Origin: Lachnospiraceae bacterium
GTDB taxonomy: Bacteria > Bacillota > Clostridia > Lachnospirales > Lachnospiraceae
Direction: 5' to 3'
Length of the DNA: 5,851 nucleotides
Assembly (NCBI GenBank): GCA_024691145.1
Contig: JAILNW010000174.1
Coordinates: 1 to 5,851 of the forward strand
The position numbers were made by a program, and so were the translations under genes. The first letter of the stretch is position 1. Each line of letters opens with the position of its first letter. The notes under the pieces are model-generated. The model worked only from the letters and a program-made list of their open reading frames with translations. It ran no database searches and was not told the origin of the DNA. Below, piece after piece: positions 1 through 5,544 of the stretch.

Positions 1-24
1 GTTATTCTTCAATTTATACCCCAT
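1..24 (-). CDS. Possible start of a third operon gene, cut by the window edge
   Basis: An ATG at 24-22 on the minus strand opens a frame with no stop up to the window edge, reading MGYKLKNN. It begins 18 bp after the DUF58 stop codon, on the same strand. A short basic N-terminus would suit a membrane protein. In many bacteria a moxR-DUF58 pair is followed by a transglutaminase-like membrane protein (TgpA type), so that is the natural guess. Eight codons cannot identify a family, and no good Shine-Dalgarno sequence precedes this ATG, so both the gene and its start are tentative. Confidence 0.3.
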
Positions 25-42
25 TCTGCTGCAAAACAGCTA

Positions 43-1245
43 TTAAAACTCTATATTGTTTATTGTATTATCAATGTTATCACATGTAACATATTGTATC
101 TTAATATCATTTGCTTCAAATATTTTTGTATATTCATCATCTATCTCATATTCATTCAACAGTACACATATATAATTCAGGAGGGTATTCTCTCTTCCCA
201 TTCTTAATTTCTGCAAAAGGCTCTCGTCTTTTACTGCTGAAATATAATAAACGTGTGACTGTTGCTCTTCAAAATAGCTCAAATTGTATGAAGAAATTAC
301 CCTTTCGCCATCACTATAAATCTTACTTTTGTAAATATTTGCAAAAATTTCTGAAATCGGCATATCCGGTGTTACCTTTATTCTGCTGCATTTATCACTT
401 ACACCATCATGCCATGCTATATAATGAACAAACTCTCTTTCCTGCAAATATAAAGACATGGCAATTACAGTATCAATTATTGTATCAAGAATTGTGCTGC
501 TATTATCATCATTATTAACGCACATTTCCATCATAATAACCATTCCACTACTAAGCGGAAGACTAAGTTCTTTAACAATAAGGGTATCTTTCTTGGCACT
601 TAACTTCCAGTGAACTTTATGAAGTTCGTCACCTTCACGATACTCCCTTATATCAAAAATCTCAGATACATCATCCCCCTCTTTATTTTTAGAATAAGTC
701 TGACCATCCATACAAACATAAACATTAACAGGAATCTGTGCATCCTCAATAACCCTTAACTTAGGAGTTACTGGAATTATTTTCTCAAGTCTTACACGTT
801 TTTTAATTGAAAATAATCCAAAATAATCACATAATTCTATTTGATTAAGTGTAATTTTAATATTTCCACAATATTGAGATTTTAAAGCAAATATATAACT
901 TTGCTTTCCTCTTTTTAAAGTAGGAATCTCAAATATCTCTTCTGTGCTAAGATTATATAATTCATTAGTACATGTTAATTTAATCTTTAAAAGAATTGCA
1001 GGCAAAAATCCCTTATTATCAATATTGATTGTTATAGGAATCTTCTCACCTTTCTCTGCCTTATCCTTTGGTATTGCATGACTTACTTTCAAATGCGCAC
1101 TGCTAAGCCACATTAATAAAATCATAAGAAATGGCATAACGATAAGGACTACTGTGAGTAAATATAATTCATAACATTCAAACAAAATTGTCCATATAAT
1201 GGATGCACATATGAAAATCAAATATAATATAAATCTTCTTATCAT
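43..1245 (-). CDS. DUF58 domain membrane protein (MoxR partner)
   Basis: This 400-aa protein is a DUF58 family member. Two hydrophobic segments (about residues 5-22 and 27-47) anchor the N-terminus in the membrane. A beta-rich region follows (about 50-160) with the family-typical 'CDYFGLFSIKKR' element at 139-150. The DUF58 signature lies at about 197-227: DIREYREGDELHKVHWKLSA, then KKDTLIVKE. The remainder (about 232-400) matches the position of the VWA-like fold in the family, but the strand at 235-241 reads MVIMMEM and shows no DxSxS metal site. The start follows the moxR stop by 12 bp with only a weak GGTGGG ribosome site, which suggests translational coupling. DUF58 proteins are known partners of MoxR ATPases, and the pair is linked to envelope or protein-complex maturation; the client here is unknown. 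The length is normal for the family. Confidence 0.9.
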   Translation of the reverse strand: MIRRFILYLIFICASIIWTILFECYELYLLTVVLIVMPFLMILLMWLSSAHLKVSHAIPKDKAEKGEKIPITINIDNKGFLPAILLKIKLTCTNELYNLSTEEIFEIPTLKRGKQSYIFALKSQYCGNIKITLNQIELCDYFGLFSIKKRVRLEKIIPVTPKLRVIEDAQIPVNVYVCMDGQTYSKNKEGDDVSEIFDIREYREGDELHKVHWKLSAKKDTLIVKELSLPLSSGMVIMMEMCVNNDDNSSTILDTIIDTVIAMSLYLQEREFVHYIAWHDGVSDKCSRIKVTPDMPISEIFANIYKSKIYSDGERVISSYNLSYFEEQQSHVYYISAVKDESLLQKLRMGRENTLLNYICVLLNEYEIDDEYTKIFEANDIKIQYVTCDNIDNTINNIEF

Positions 1246-1257
1246 AACCCACCATTC

Positions 1258-2199
1258 TTATCTATAAATATTAGGAGCTGCTATATTCTTTAATATATCA
1301 TCTATAACCATATCTGTAGTTACATTATTAACCCTTGCTTTAGTATTAAGAATAACTCTGTGTCCCATAACACTATCTGCAACATATCTTACATCTTCAG
1401 GAATTACATACTCTCTTCCAGAAAGATATGCTGTAGCTTTAGACATGGCAGCAAGTGCAATAGTACCTCTAGGACTAAGTCCAAGTTTAAGATAATAATT
1501 ATTTCTTGTGGCAGCCGCAATATCAGCAATATACTTTAATACTGCATCATTTACAAATATATTAAGCACTTCATTCTTAATATTTATTAAATCTTCTCTT
1601 GTAATAACCTGCTGAACACTTTCTACACCCTGGGCAGACATCTTTCCTCTAAGCATTACAACTTCACTTTCAACATCAGGATATCCTACAGAAAGCTTAA
1701 CCATGAATCTGTCAAGCTGTGACTCAGGAAGAAGCTGGGTTCCGGCTGAACCAGTAGGGTTCTGTGTTGCCATTACTATGAATGGCTGCGGAACTTCCTT
1801 AACCATACCATCTATTGTTATCTTTCCTTCTTCCATAACTTCAAGAAGTGCAGACTGTGTCTTTGGTGATGTTCTGTTTATCTCATCTGCTAAAAACAAA
1901 TTACAAAGAACAGGACCCTCTTTATATTCCATATTTCCGTCTTTATTTAGAATATTAAAACCTATAACATCTGTTGGCATAACATCAGGTGTAAACTGAA
2001 CTCTTCGTACATCAAGCTCCATGGCCTTTGAAAATGCAACAGCTATTGTAGTCTTTCCAACTCCAGGAGTATCCTCAAGAAGAATATGGCCACCTGCAAT
2101 TATAGAGGTCATAACCTGTCTGATTACTTCACTTTTTCCAATAACAACCTTATTCACTTCATTTAATACCAGATTAACTTTATCCAGATAATTACCCAT
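1258..2199 (-). CDS. MoxR family AAA+ ATPase
   Basis: This is a cytoplasmic AAA+ ATPase of the MoxR clade, a chaperone-like ATPase that usually works with a DUF58/VWA partner. Numbered from the upstream ATG at 2214, visible motifs are Walker A DTPGVGKTT (48-56), Walker B LFLADEINR (106-114), sensor 1 in ATQNP (149-153), the PESQLDRF arginine-finger segment (163-170) and sensor 2 in LSPRG (246-250). The helical lid domain follows to the end. All catalytic motifs look intact and the length is normal. I start the protein at Met6 (2199, reading MGNYLDKVN) because the only good Shine-Dalgarno, GGAGG at 2212-2208, sits 8 nt before it. The upstream ATG at 2214 overlaps that site and has no ribosome site of its own. 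The DUF58 gene follows 12 bp downstream. A sigma-A promoter lies at 2290-2262. Confidence 0.93.
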   Translation of the reverse strand: MGNYLDKVNLVLNEVNKVVIGKSEVIRQVMTSIIAGGHILLEDTPGVGKTTIAVAFSKAMELDVRRVQFTPDVMPTDVIGFNILNKDGNMEYKEGPVLCNLFLADEINRTSPKTQSALLEVMEEGKITIDGMVKEVPQPFIVMATQNPTGSAGTQLLPESQLDRFMVKLSVGYPDVESEVVMLRGKMSAQGVESVQQVITREDLINIKNEVLNIFVNDAVLKYIADIAAATRNNYYLKLGLSPRGTIALAAMSKATAYLSGREYVIPEDVRYVADSVMGHRVILNTKARVNNVTTDMVIDDILKNIAAPNIYR

Positions 2200-2207
2200 A
2201 TTATTTT

Positions 2208-2212
2208 CCTCC
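2208..2212 (-). promoter_or_regulatory. Ribosome binding site deciding the moxR start
   Basis: GGAGG on the minus strand is followed by 8 nt (AAAATAAT) and the ATG at 2199. It overlaps the first two codons of the upstream in-frame ATG at 2214. This favours the downstream start, giving a 313-aa protein instead of 318. Confidence 0.75.
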
Positions 2213-2223
2213 ATTTTTGAGAT

Positions 2224-2246
2224 TCAAATACCTTCGTTGTATTTGA
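2224..2246 (-). promoter_or_regulatory. Hairpin or operator-like inverted repeat in the moxR leader
   Basis: TCAAATAC and GTATTTGA form a perfect 8-bp inverted repeat with a 7-nt loop. It lies between the predicted moxR transcription start (about 2255) and the ribosome site at 2212. No U tract follows it, so it is not an intrinsic terminator. It could be an RNA hairpin near the ribosome site or a DNA operator just downstream of the promoter. Only the repeat itself is seen; the function is inference. Confidence 0.45.
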
Positions 2247-2261
2247 CGTCCATACATGTCT

Positions 2262-2290
2262 ATTATATCAAATTTTTATACATTATTCAA
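2262..2290 (-). promoter_or_regulatory. Sigma-A promoter for moxR-DUF58
   Basis: On the minus strand, -35 TTGAAT (2290-2285) is separated by 17 bp from a consensus -10 TATAAT (2267-2262). The predicted start near 2255 gives a leader of about 56 nt to the moxR ATG at 2199. It points away from the divergent LRR-gene promoter. Confidence 0.8.
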
Positions 2291-2291
2291 T

Positions 2292-2320
2292 TTGACTTTT
2301 TAACAATTGTATCATAGAAT
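2292..2320 (+). promoter_or_regulatory. Sigma-A promoter for the LRR membrane protein gene
   Basis: The -35 TTGACT (2292-2297) and -10 TAGAAT (2315-2320) are 17 bp apart. The predicted start near 2327 leaves a leader of about 30 nt. The -35 box begins one base after the -35 box of the divergent moxR promoter. The two hexamers are identical to those of the tRNA-Lys promoter in this window. Confidence 0.8.
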
Positions 2321-2343
2321 AGTAACTAAATTAATACTTTATT

Positions 2344-2350
2344 AAGGAGG
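2344..2350 (+). promoter_or_regulatory. Ribosome binding site of the LRR membrane protein gene
   Basis: AAGGAGG sits 6 nt before the ATG at 2357. It is a near-perfect Shine-Dalgarno that fixes this start. Confidence 0.9.
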
Positions 2351-2356
2351 CTATAT

Positions 2357-3847
2357 ATGAGCAATTTTCTCGCAAAAAAAACTAACGACAACACAGCCCA
2401 GGTTATTATAGAGTCAAGAGAAAAGTCCATGCTTTTGTGGGGATACAGTTTCAAATTAATGATTATATCCGTATGGTCACTGCCATGGATTATAATTTTA
2501 GGATATACATTAGGATTTTCATCTTTTTTTTGGGGAATAGCAGAATTCTATAGTGCTGTACTTTTAACATTTATTTTACTTAATAAGGATTTTGGATTTT
2601 TACCAATTACATACTTTATTGTAGCTATTTATTTTATTTTTCAATTACCCGAGATGTCTGTGCAAAATACACGACTTGGTTACTACTGGATTATAGCATG
2701 GTGTGCCATTAATATATTGTTTGGTTTATTTATAACAGTAAATACACCTCTTCGAAATTACAAAAGAATCAGAAAAAATATTAATAAATACTGTCTTTCT
2801 GATAATTTTAAAAAAGATGTAAGAGTAAGATTATTATGGGAAACTGGTACTTTAATTGTTATTGCTTTTTTGATGCTGCTATCGGCATACTTTTTCTCTC
2901 GTCCTAAGAATTTTGAAGATAGTTACAAAGTCACATTCAGAAATGCTGATTTTGAAAAAGCTGTCAGAAAAGAGTTAGGTTTAAAAAAGGATGCAGAAAT
3001 TACATGCAAAGACCTTGATAAAATCCAGGCAATCAGCATTAATTCTTCAGAAAATATCAAATTAGGCAGCGCATATAAGTACGATACAAGCAGTTGGAGT
3101 AATGAAGATACAATGCTTAACTTTCCTGATTTAATAAGATTTGATGGAAATAATTATACTTTAAAAAAGGGAATTACAGATATTAATGATCTGCAATATT
3201 TTAGAAATCTCAGGTTTTTAAGCATTACAGGAGATGACTCATTAATATTATATCATCTTGAATATCTGAGAGGTTTAAAAAAATTAGAAACCTTAAGTGT
3301 AACAACAAGCAAACTAAGAGATTATGGGGAAACAAACCTTGAAGCAATTAGTTATCTTAAATCACTTAAGTGCCTTACTATTGTTGGTGATAACATTAGT
3401 GATATTGATTACATAAAAAAATTAAACAAACTAAATACTTTTCGTTTTGCCAATAACAGAAGTTTACATAATAAAAAATCTTACTCATGCCTGAAAAATG
3501 TCGAATATATTGCCCTTACAGGATGCAAGATTAAAGATTTGTCTGCACTAAAAGATTTAAAAAAGGTAAAATATCTTTCATTATACGATAACAAAGCAAG
3601 AGATTTATCTGGTTTGAGCCAGTTATCAACCCTTACCTGCCTTGATCTTCGTAAAAATGATATTTCTGATGTTTTGCCGCTAAAAGATATTACAAACCTT
3701 GAATATCTTGCTTTACTAGACAATAATCCATTAAGTAATGTAAATGAACTTACAACACTTCCTTCACTAAAACGCTTATGGATTGAAAATAGCGACGCAT
3801 ACGATTTATCTGCATTCAGGGAAGATATAGAGATTTATACTAAATAA
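2357..3847 (+). CDS. Polytopic membrane protein with C-terminal leucine-rich repeats
   Basis: This 496-aa protein has two parts. Residues 1-181 contain about five hydrophobic helices (roughly 32-53, 57-76, 82-98, 109-128, 163-181). The strongly basic stretch 131-158 between helices 4 and 5 should be cytoplasmic, which places the C-terminus outside the cell. Residues 194-228 resemble the cap seen before internalin-like LRRs (FEKAVRKELGL, then EITCKDLDKI). About nine repeats of roughly 22 residues follow (about 273-488). Examples are LSALKDLKKVKYLSLYDN and LSGLSQLSTLTCLDLRKN, ending in forms such as 'ISD' or 'IKD'. LRR domains of this kind bind proteins or other ligands, so an extracellular sensing or adhesion role is plausible but unproven. 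No sortase motif, enzymatic domain or cleavable N-terminal signal is seen. The gene has its own promoter, divergent from moxR-DUF58, and ends at a hairpin terminator. I do not recognise a named family for the membrane part. Confidence 0.85.
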   Translation: MSNFLAKKTNDNTAQVIIESREKSMLLWGYSFKLMIISVWSLPWIIILGYTLGFSSFFWGIAEFYSAVLLTFILLNKDFGFLPITYFIVAIYFIFQLPEMSVQNTRLGYYWIIAWCAINILFGLFITVNTPLRNYKRIRKNINKYCLSDNFKKDVRVRLLWETGTLIVIAFLMLLSAYFFSRPKNFEDSYKVTFRNADFEKAVRKELGLKKDAEITCKDLDKIQAISINSSENIKLGSAYKYDTSSWSNEDTMLNFPDLIRFDGNNYTLKKGITDINDLQYFRNLRFLSITGDDSLILYHLEYLRGLKKLETLSVTTSKLRDYGETNLEAISYLKSLKCLTIVGDNISDIDYIKKLNKLNTFRFANNRSLHNKKSYSCLKNVEYIALTGCKIKDLSALKDLKKVKYLSLYDNKARDLSGLSQLSTLTCLDLRKNDISDVLPLKDITNLEYLALLDNNPLSNVNELTTLPSLKRLWIENSDAYDLSAFREDIEIYTK

Positions 3848-3851
3848 ACAG

Positions 3852-3886
3852 TAATGCTGGATATACTTTTCATATATCCAGCATTA
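3852..3886. terminator. Bidirectional intrinsic terminator between convergent genes
   Basis: A perfect 14-bp inverted repeat (TAATGCTGGATATA at 3852-3865 and its complement at 3873-3886) encloses a 7-nt loop. It lies 4 bp after the LRR gene stop and 3 bp after the transporter stop. The plus-strand side continues into a T-rich tail (about 3884-3900). The minus-strand side is also T-rich (TGTTTATTTA at 3850-3841). With no G-T pairs needed, it folds equally well in either transcript and can end both genes. Confidence 0.88.
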
Positions 3887-3889
3887 TTA

Positions 3890-5227
3890 TTATTTCTTTC
3901 CGAAAAATGATATTTTTTTAGGTTTTCTGACTTTAAATTCTTTTGGAGTGGAACTCTTTTTCTGATATTCCTCATCATACTCCGCAAAAAAAGCATCATT
4001 AAGTTTCTTTTTATTAAGTTTATATACCACATACTTTGACAACAGATGTGCTATTACTGCAATAACGGGTACTCCTAAAAACATACCTATTACCCCAAAG
4101 TAAGCTCCTCCTATGGTAATACCAAATATAATCCACAAAGGAGATAATCCAACAGAATCACCAAGAAGCTTAGGTCCTAAATACAAACCATCAAACTGCT
4201 GAATTATAAGAATCATAATAGCAAATATTAATGATTTTACAGGACTGATAATAAATAAAATTATAATTCCAGGGGCAGCACCTAAAAATGGTCCAAAGTA
4301 TGGTATCATGTTAGTTACACCAACAAAAATACTTATCATCAGCGGATAATCAAGCTGCAGCAAAGTCATTGCAATAAATGTTATCATTCCTATGATAAAT
4401 GAATCCACTGCCTTACTTATAACATAATTATAAAAAATTATATTGCTTTCTGCTGCTGTTTCACATATAACATCCGCTTTTCTTTTTGGGAACATGGCAT
4501 AAACAAGTTTTGCCATATTCTTAGTAAGTAATTTTCTGTCTGCAATCATATATGTAGAAACAATGATTGCAACAATTACTGTATAGATAGTTTCTAATAT
4601 TGAAAATGAAATACTAATTATATTGGAAACTATCTTTCCCATATAGTCTGTTCCAAAGTTAAACAACTCTGGCAATGCGCCTTCAACCTGGTGTTTAAAG
4701 TAACTTATGTCTATATCAGGAAACTTTTTCTCTATACCTTCAAAAAATCCATTAATTCTTTCATAGGCCATTGAAAAATACTTTGGCATAAAATTAATAA
4801 TATCCTGCAGACTTCTGAGAACCTCTGGCAATACATATATTAACAGCAGCACAAGCATTGCAAGAAATATCACATAAGAAATAAAAATAGCAATTATTTT
4901 TCTTACCTTGGTTGCTCTGATTTTAAATAATTTTCCTAATACTGAATTATCAACTATCTTCACAATAGGATTTATTATGTATGAAATGAAAAAACCTATT
5001 ATAAATGGCTGGGCATTCCTGAATAAATCACCAACAAATTTCTGAAATTCATCGTAATTAAATATAATCTTTATAAACAAGGAACATATTATAACAGTAC
5101 CTGTTACATACATGCATATTTTAAGATAAGTATTATTCTTCTTTACTATATCCTCTGCAATTACAGTTTCAGTTACAACATCTTCCTGTATCTGTTCATC
5201 CTTTACTTCACTATTAACATTTTCCAA
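3890..5227 (-). CDS. AI-2E family transporter (PerM/YtvI-like permease)
   Basis: This 445-aa integral membrane protein belongs to the AI-2E transporter family (formerly UPF0118, including PerM, TqsA and YtvI). It has about eight membrane helices. There is a pair near 36-55 and 72-92, one at 109-134, a large soluble segment to about 200, and a five-helix block from 203 to 398. Family signatures are NMIPYFGPFLGAAPG (306-320), QQFDGLYLGPKLLGDSVGL (343-361), and GGAYFGVIGMFLGVPVIAVI (373-392). Both ends are charged and presumably cytoplasmic: an acidic N-terminus of about 30 residues and a basic C-terminal tail. Members have been assigned autoinducer-2 export or Na+/H+ antiport, and the substrate cannot be read from sequence. 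The start is TTG at 5227, fixed by GGAGGG 6 nt upstream; the next in-frame Met is residue 39, inside the first helix. The gene is a single unit with its own promoter, converging on the LRR gene. Confidence 0.93.
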   Translation of the reverse strand: MENVNSEVKDEQIQEDVVTETVIAEDIVKKNNTYLKICMYVTGTVIICSLFIKIIFNYDEFQKFVGDLFRNAQPFIIGFFISYIINPIVKIVDNSVLGKLFKIRATKVRKIIAIFISYVIFLAMLVLLLIYVLPEVLRSLQDIINFMPKYFSMAYERINGFFEGIEKKFPDIDISYFKHQVEGALPELFNFGTDYMGKIVSNIISISFSILETIYTVIVAIIVSTYMIADRKLLTKNMAKLVYAMFPKRKADVICETAAESNIIFYNYVISKAVDSFIIGMITFIAMTLLQLDYPLMISIFVGVTNMIPYFGPFLGAAPGIIILFIISPVKSLIFAIMILIIQQFDGLYLGPKLLGDSVGLSPLWIIFGITIGGAYFGVIGMFLGVPVIAVIAHLLSKYVVYKLNKKKLNDAFFAEYDEEYQKKSSTPKEFKVRKPKKISFFGKK

Positions 5228-5233
5228 AAAATT

Positions 5234-5239
5234 CCCTCC
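5234..5239 (-). promoter_or_regulatory. Ribosome binding site supporting the TTG start of the transporter
   Basis: GGAGGG on the minus strand precedes the TTG at 5227 by 6 nt. No in-frame ATG lies nearby. The ATG at 5220-5218 is out of frame with the protein. Confidence 0.85.
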
Positions 5240-5252
5240 AAAAACAATGTTA

Positions 5253-5277
5253 TGTAAATAGTATACTATTATTTACA
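5253..5277. promoter_or_regulatory. Operator-like palindrome overlapping the transporter promoter
   Basis: A perfect 14-bp palindrome, AATAGTATACTATT (5257-5270), is flanked by TGTAAAT (5253-5259) and ATTTACA (5271-5277). The outer arms are inverted copies displaced by two bases. The element covers the -10 box and the expected transcription start, where a repressor would block RNA polymerase. The regulator is unknown. Confidence 0.45.
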
Positions 5278-5288
5278 GACTTTGTCAA
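5260..5288 (-). promoter_or_regulatory. Sigma-A promoter for the AI-2E family transporter
   Basis: A consensus -35 TTGACA (5288-5283) and -10 TATACT (5265-5260) are separated by 17 bp. The start is expected near 5253, giving a leader of about 25 nt. It lies just beyond the tRNA-Lys terminator, so the transporter should be transcribed independently of the tRNA. Confidence 0.85.
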
Positions 5289-5296
5289 AACATGAT

Positions 5297-5345
5297 AAAT
5301 AAAAAAGACTATCCTACTAGGCTCTTGCGTCCTAATAAAATAATC
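5297..5345 (-). terminator. Intrinsic terminator of tRNA-Lys
   Basis: In the minus-strand transcript, 5345-5331 (GATTATTTTATTAGG) pairs along its full 15 nt with 5321-5307 (CCTAGTAGGATAGTC) around a 9-nt loop. Four of the pairs are G-U. A U tract (TTTTTTATTT, 5306-5297) follows directly. The G-U pairs become A-C mismatches in the opposite transcript, so the structure works mainly in the tRNA direction. Confidence 0.85.
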
Positions 5346-5357
5346 CTTTTCTTATAG

Positions 5358-5430
5358 TGCGCGACCAGGGGTTCGAACCCTGGACACCCTGATTAAGAGT
5401 CAGGTGCTCTACCAACTGAGCTAGTCGCGC
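5358..5430 (-). tRNA. tRNA-Lys (anticodon CUU)
   Basis: The 73-nt gene folds into a complete cloverleaf. The acceptor stem GCGCGAC/GTCGCGC has 7 Watson-Crick pairs. The D arm is GCTC/GAGC with a GG-containing loop. The anticodon stem CCTGA/TCAGG carries loop CTCTTAA, giving anticodon CUU, which reads AAG. The variable loop is GTGTC, and the T arm is CAGGG-TTCGAAC-CCTG with one more C closing the stem. The discriminator base is A. The 3' CCA is not encoded (CTA follows), so it must be added by tRNA nucleotidyltransferase. G46 is present, the position methylated by TrmB, whose gene lies just upstream. It has its own promoter and terminator. Confidence 0.97.
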
Positions 5431-5434
5431 TTAT

Positions 5435-5506
5435 TTGACTTTTATGTTTATCTCGTGTCCCTCACCGAACAATATACATTCTAAACTATATCTACATAAA
5501 AGTCAA
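5435..5506. repeat. 13-bp inverted repeat bracketing the tRNA-Lys transcription start
   Basis: TTGACTTTTATGT at 5435-5447 is repeated perfectly in inverted orientation at 5494-5506. One arm contains the -35 box of the tRNA promoter. The other lies in the transcribed 5' leader, just before the tRNA. The centre (about 5470) falls at the predicted transcription start. Its role is unknown. Confidence 0.6.
5478..5506 (-). promoter_or_regulatory. Sigma-A promoter for tRNA-Lys
   Basis: On the minus strand, -35 TTGACT (5506-5501) and -10 TAGAAT (5483-5478) have a 17-bp spacer. Transcription should begin near 5471, giving a leader of about 40 nt to be removed by RNase P. The promoter begins about 38 bp after the trmB stop codon. 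Confidence 0.82.
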
Positions 5507-5544
5507 TACTTATTTTTGTATTTTTATAAAAACAATTTTGTTTT

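Noticed and set aside
111..518. Open frame of 135 codons on the plus strand, opposite the DUF58 gene
   Set aside because: It is antisense to a well-supported gene, its translation is a low-complexity mix of His, Tyr and Leu, and it has no ribosome site.
1703..1999. Open frame of 98 codons on the plus strand, opposite moxR
   Set aside because: It lies wholly inside the conserved Walker A to sensor region of moxR and is explained by codon bias on the other strand.
2200..2260. A riboswitch in the moxR leader
   Set aside because: The leader is only about 56 nt with one simple hairpin, too short and lacking any recognised riboswitch core.
2244..2272. TTGACG on the plus strand as a second promoter for the LRR gene
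   Set aside because: No -10 box is found 16-18 bp downstream, and a far better promoter lies at 2292-2320.
3481..3723. Open frame of 80 codons on the minus strand, opposite the LRR gene
   Set aside because: It mirrors the regular LRR repeats, with no promoter or ribosome site of its own.
3835..4032. Open frame of 65 codons on the minus strand, overlapping the transporter C-terminus in another frame
   Set aside because: It crosses the terminator hairpin and overlaps the true transporter frame, and no family resemblance is seen.
5435..5460. TTGACT on the plus strand at 5435 as part of a divergent promoter
   Set aside because: No -10-like hexamer lies at a suitable distance (GC-rich CGTGTCCCTC follows). 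The box is simply one arm of the inverted repeat.
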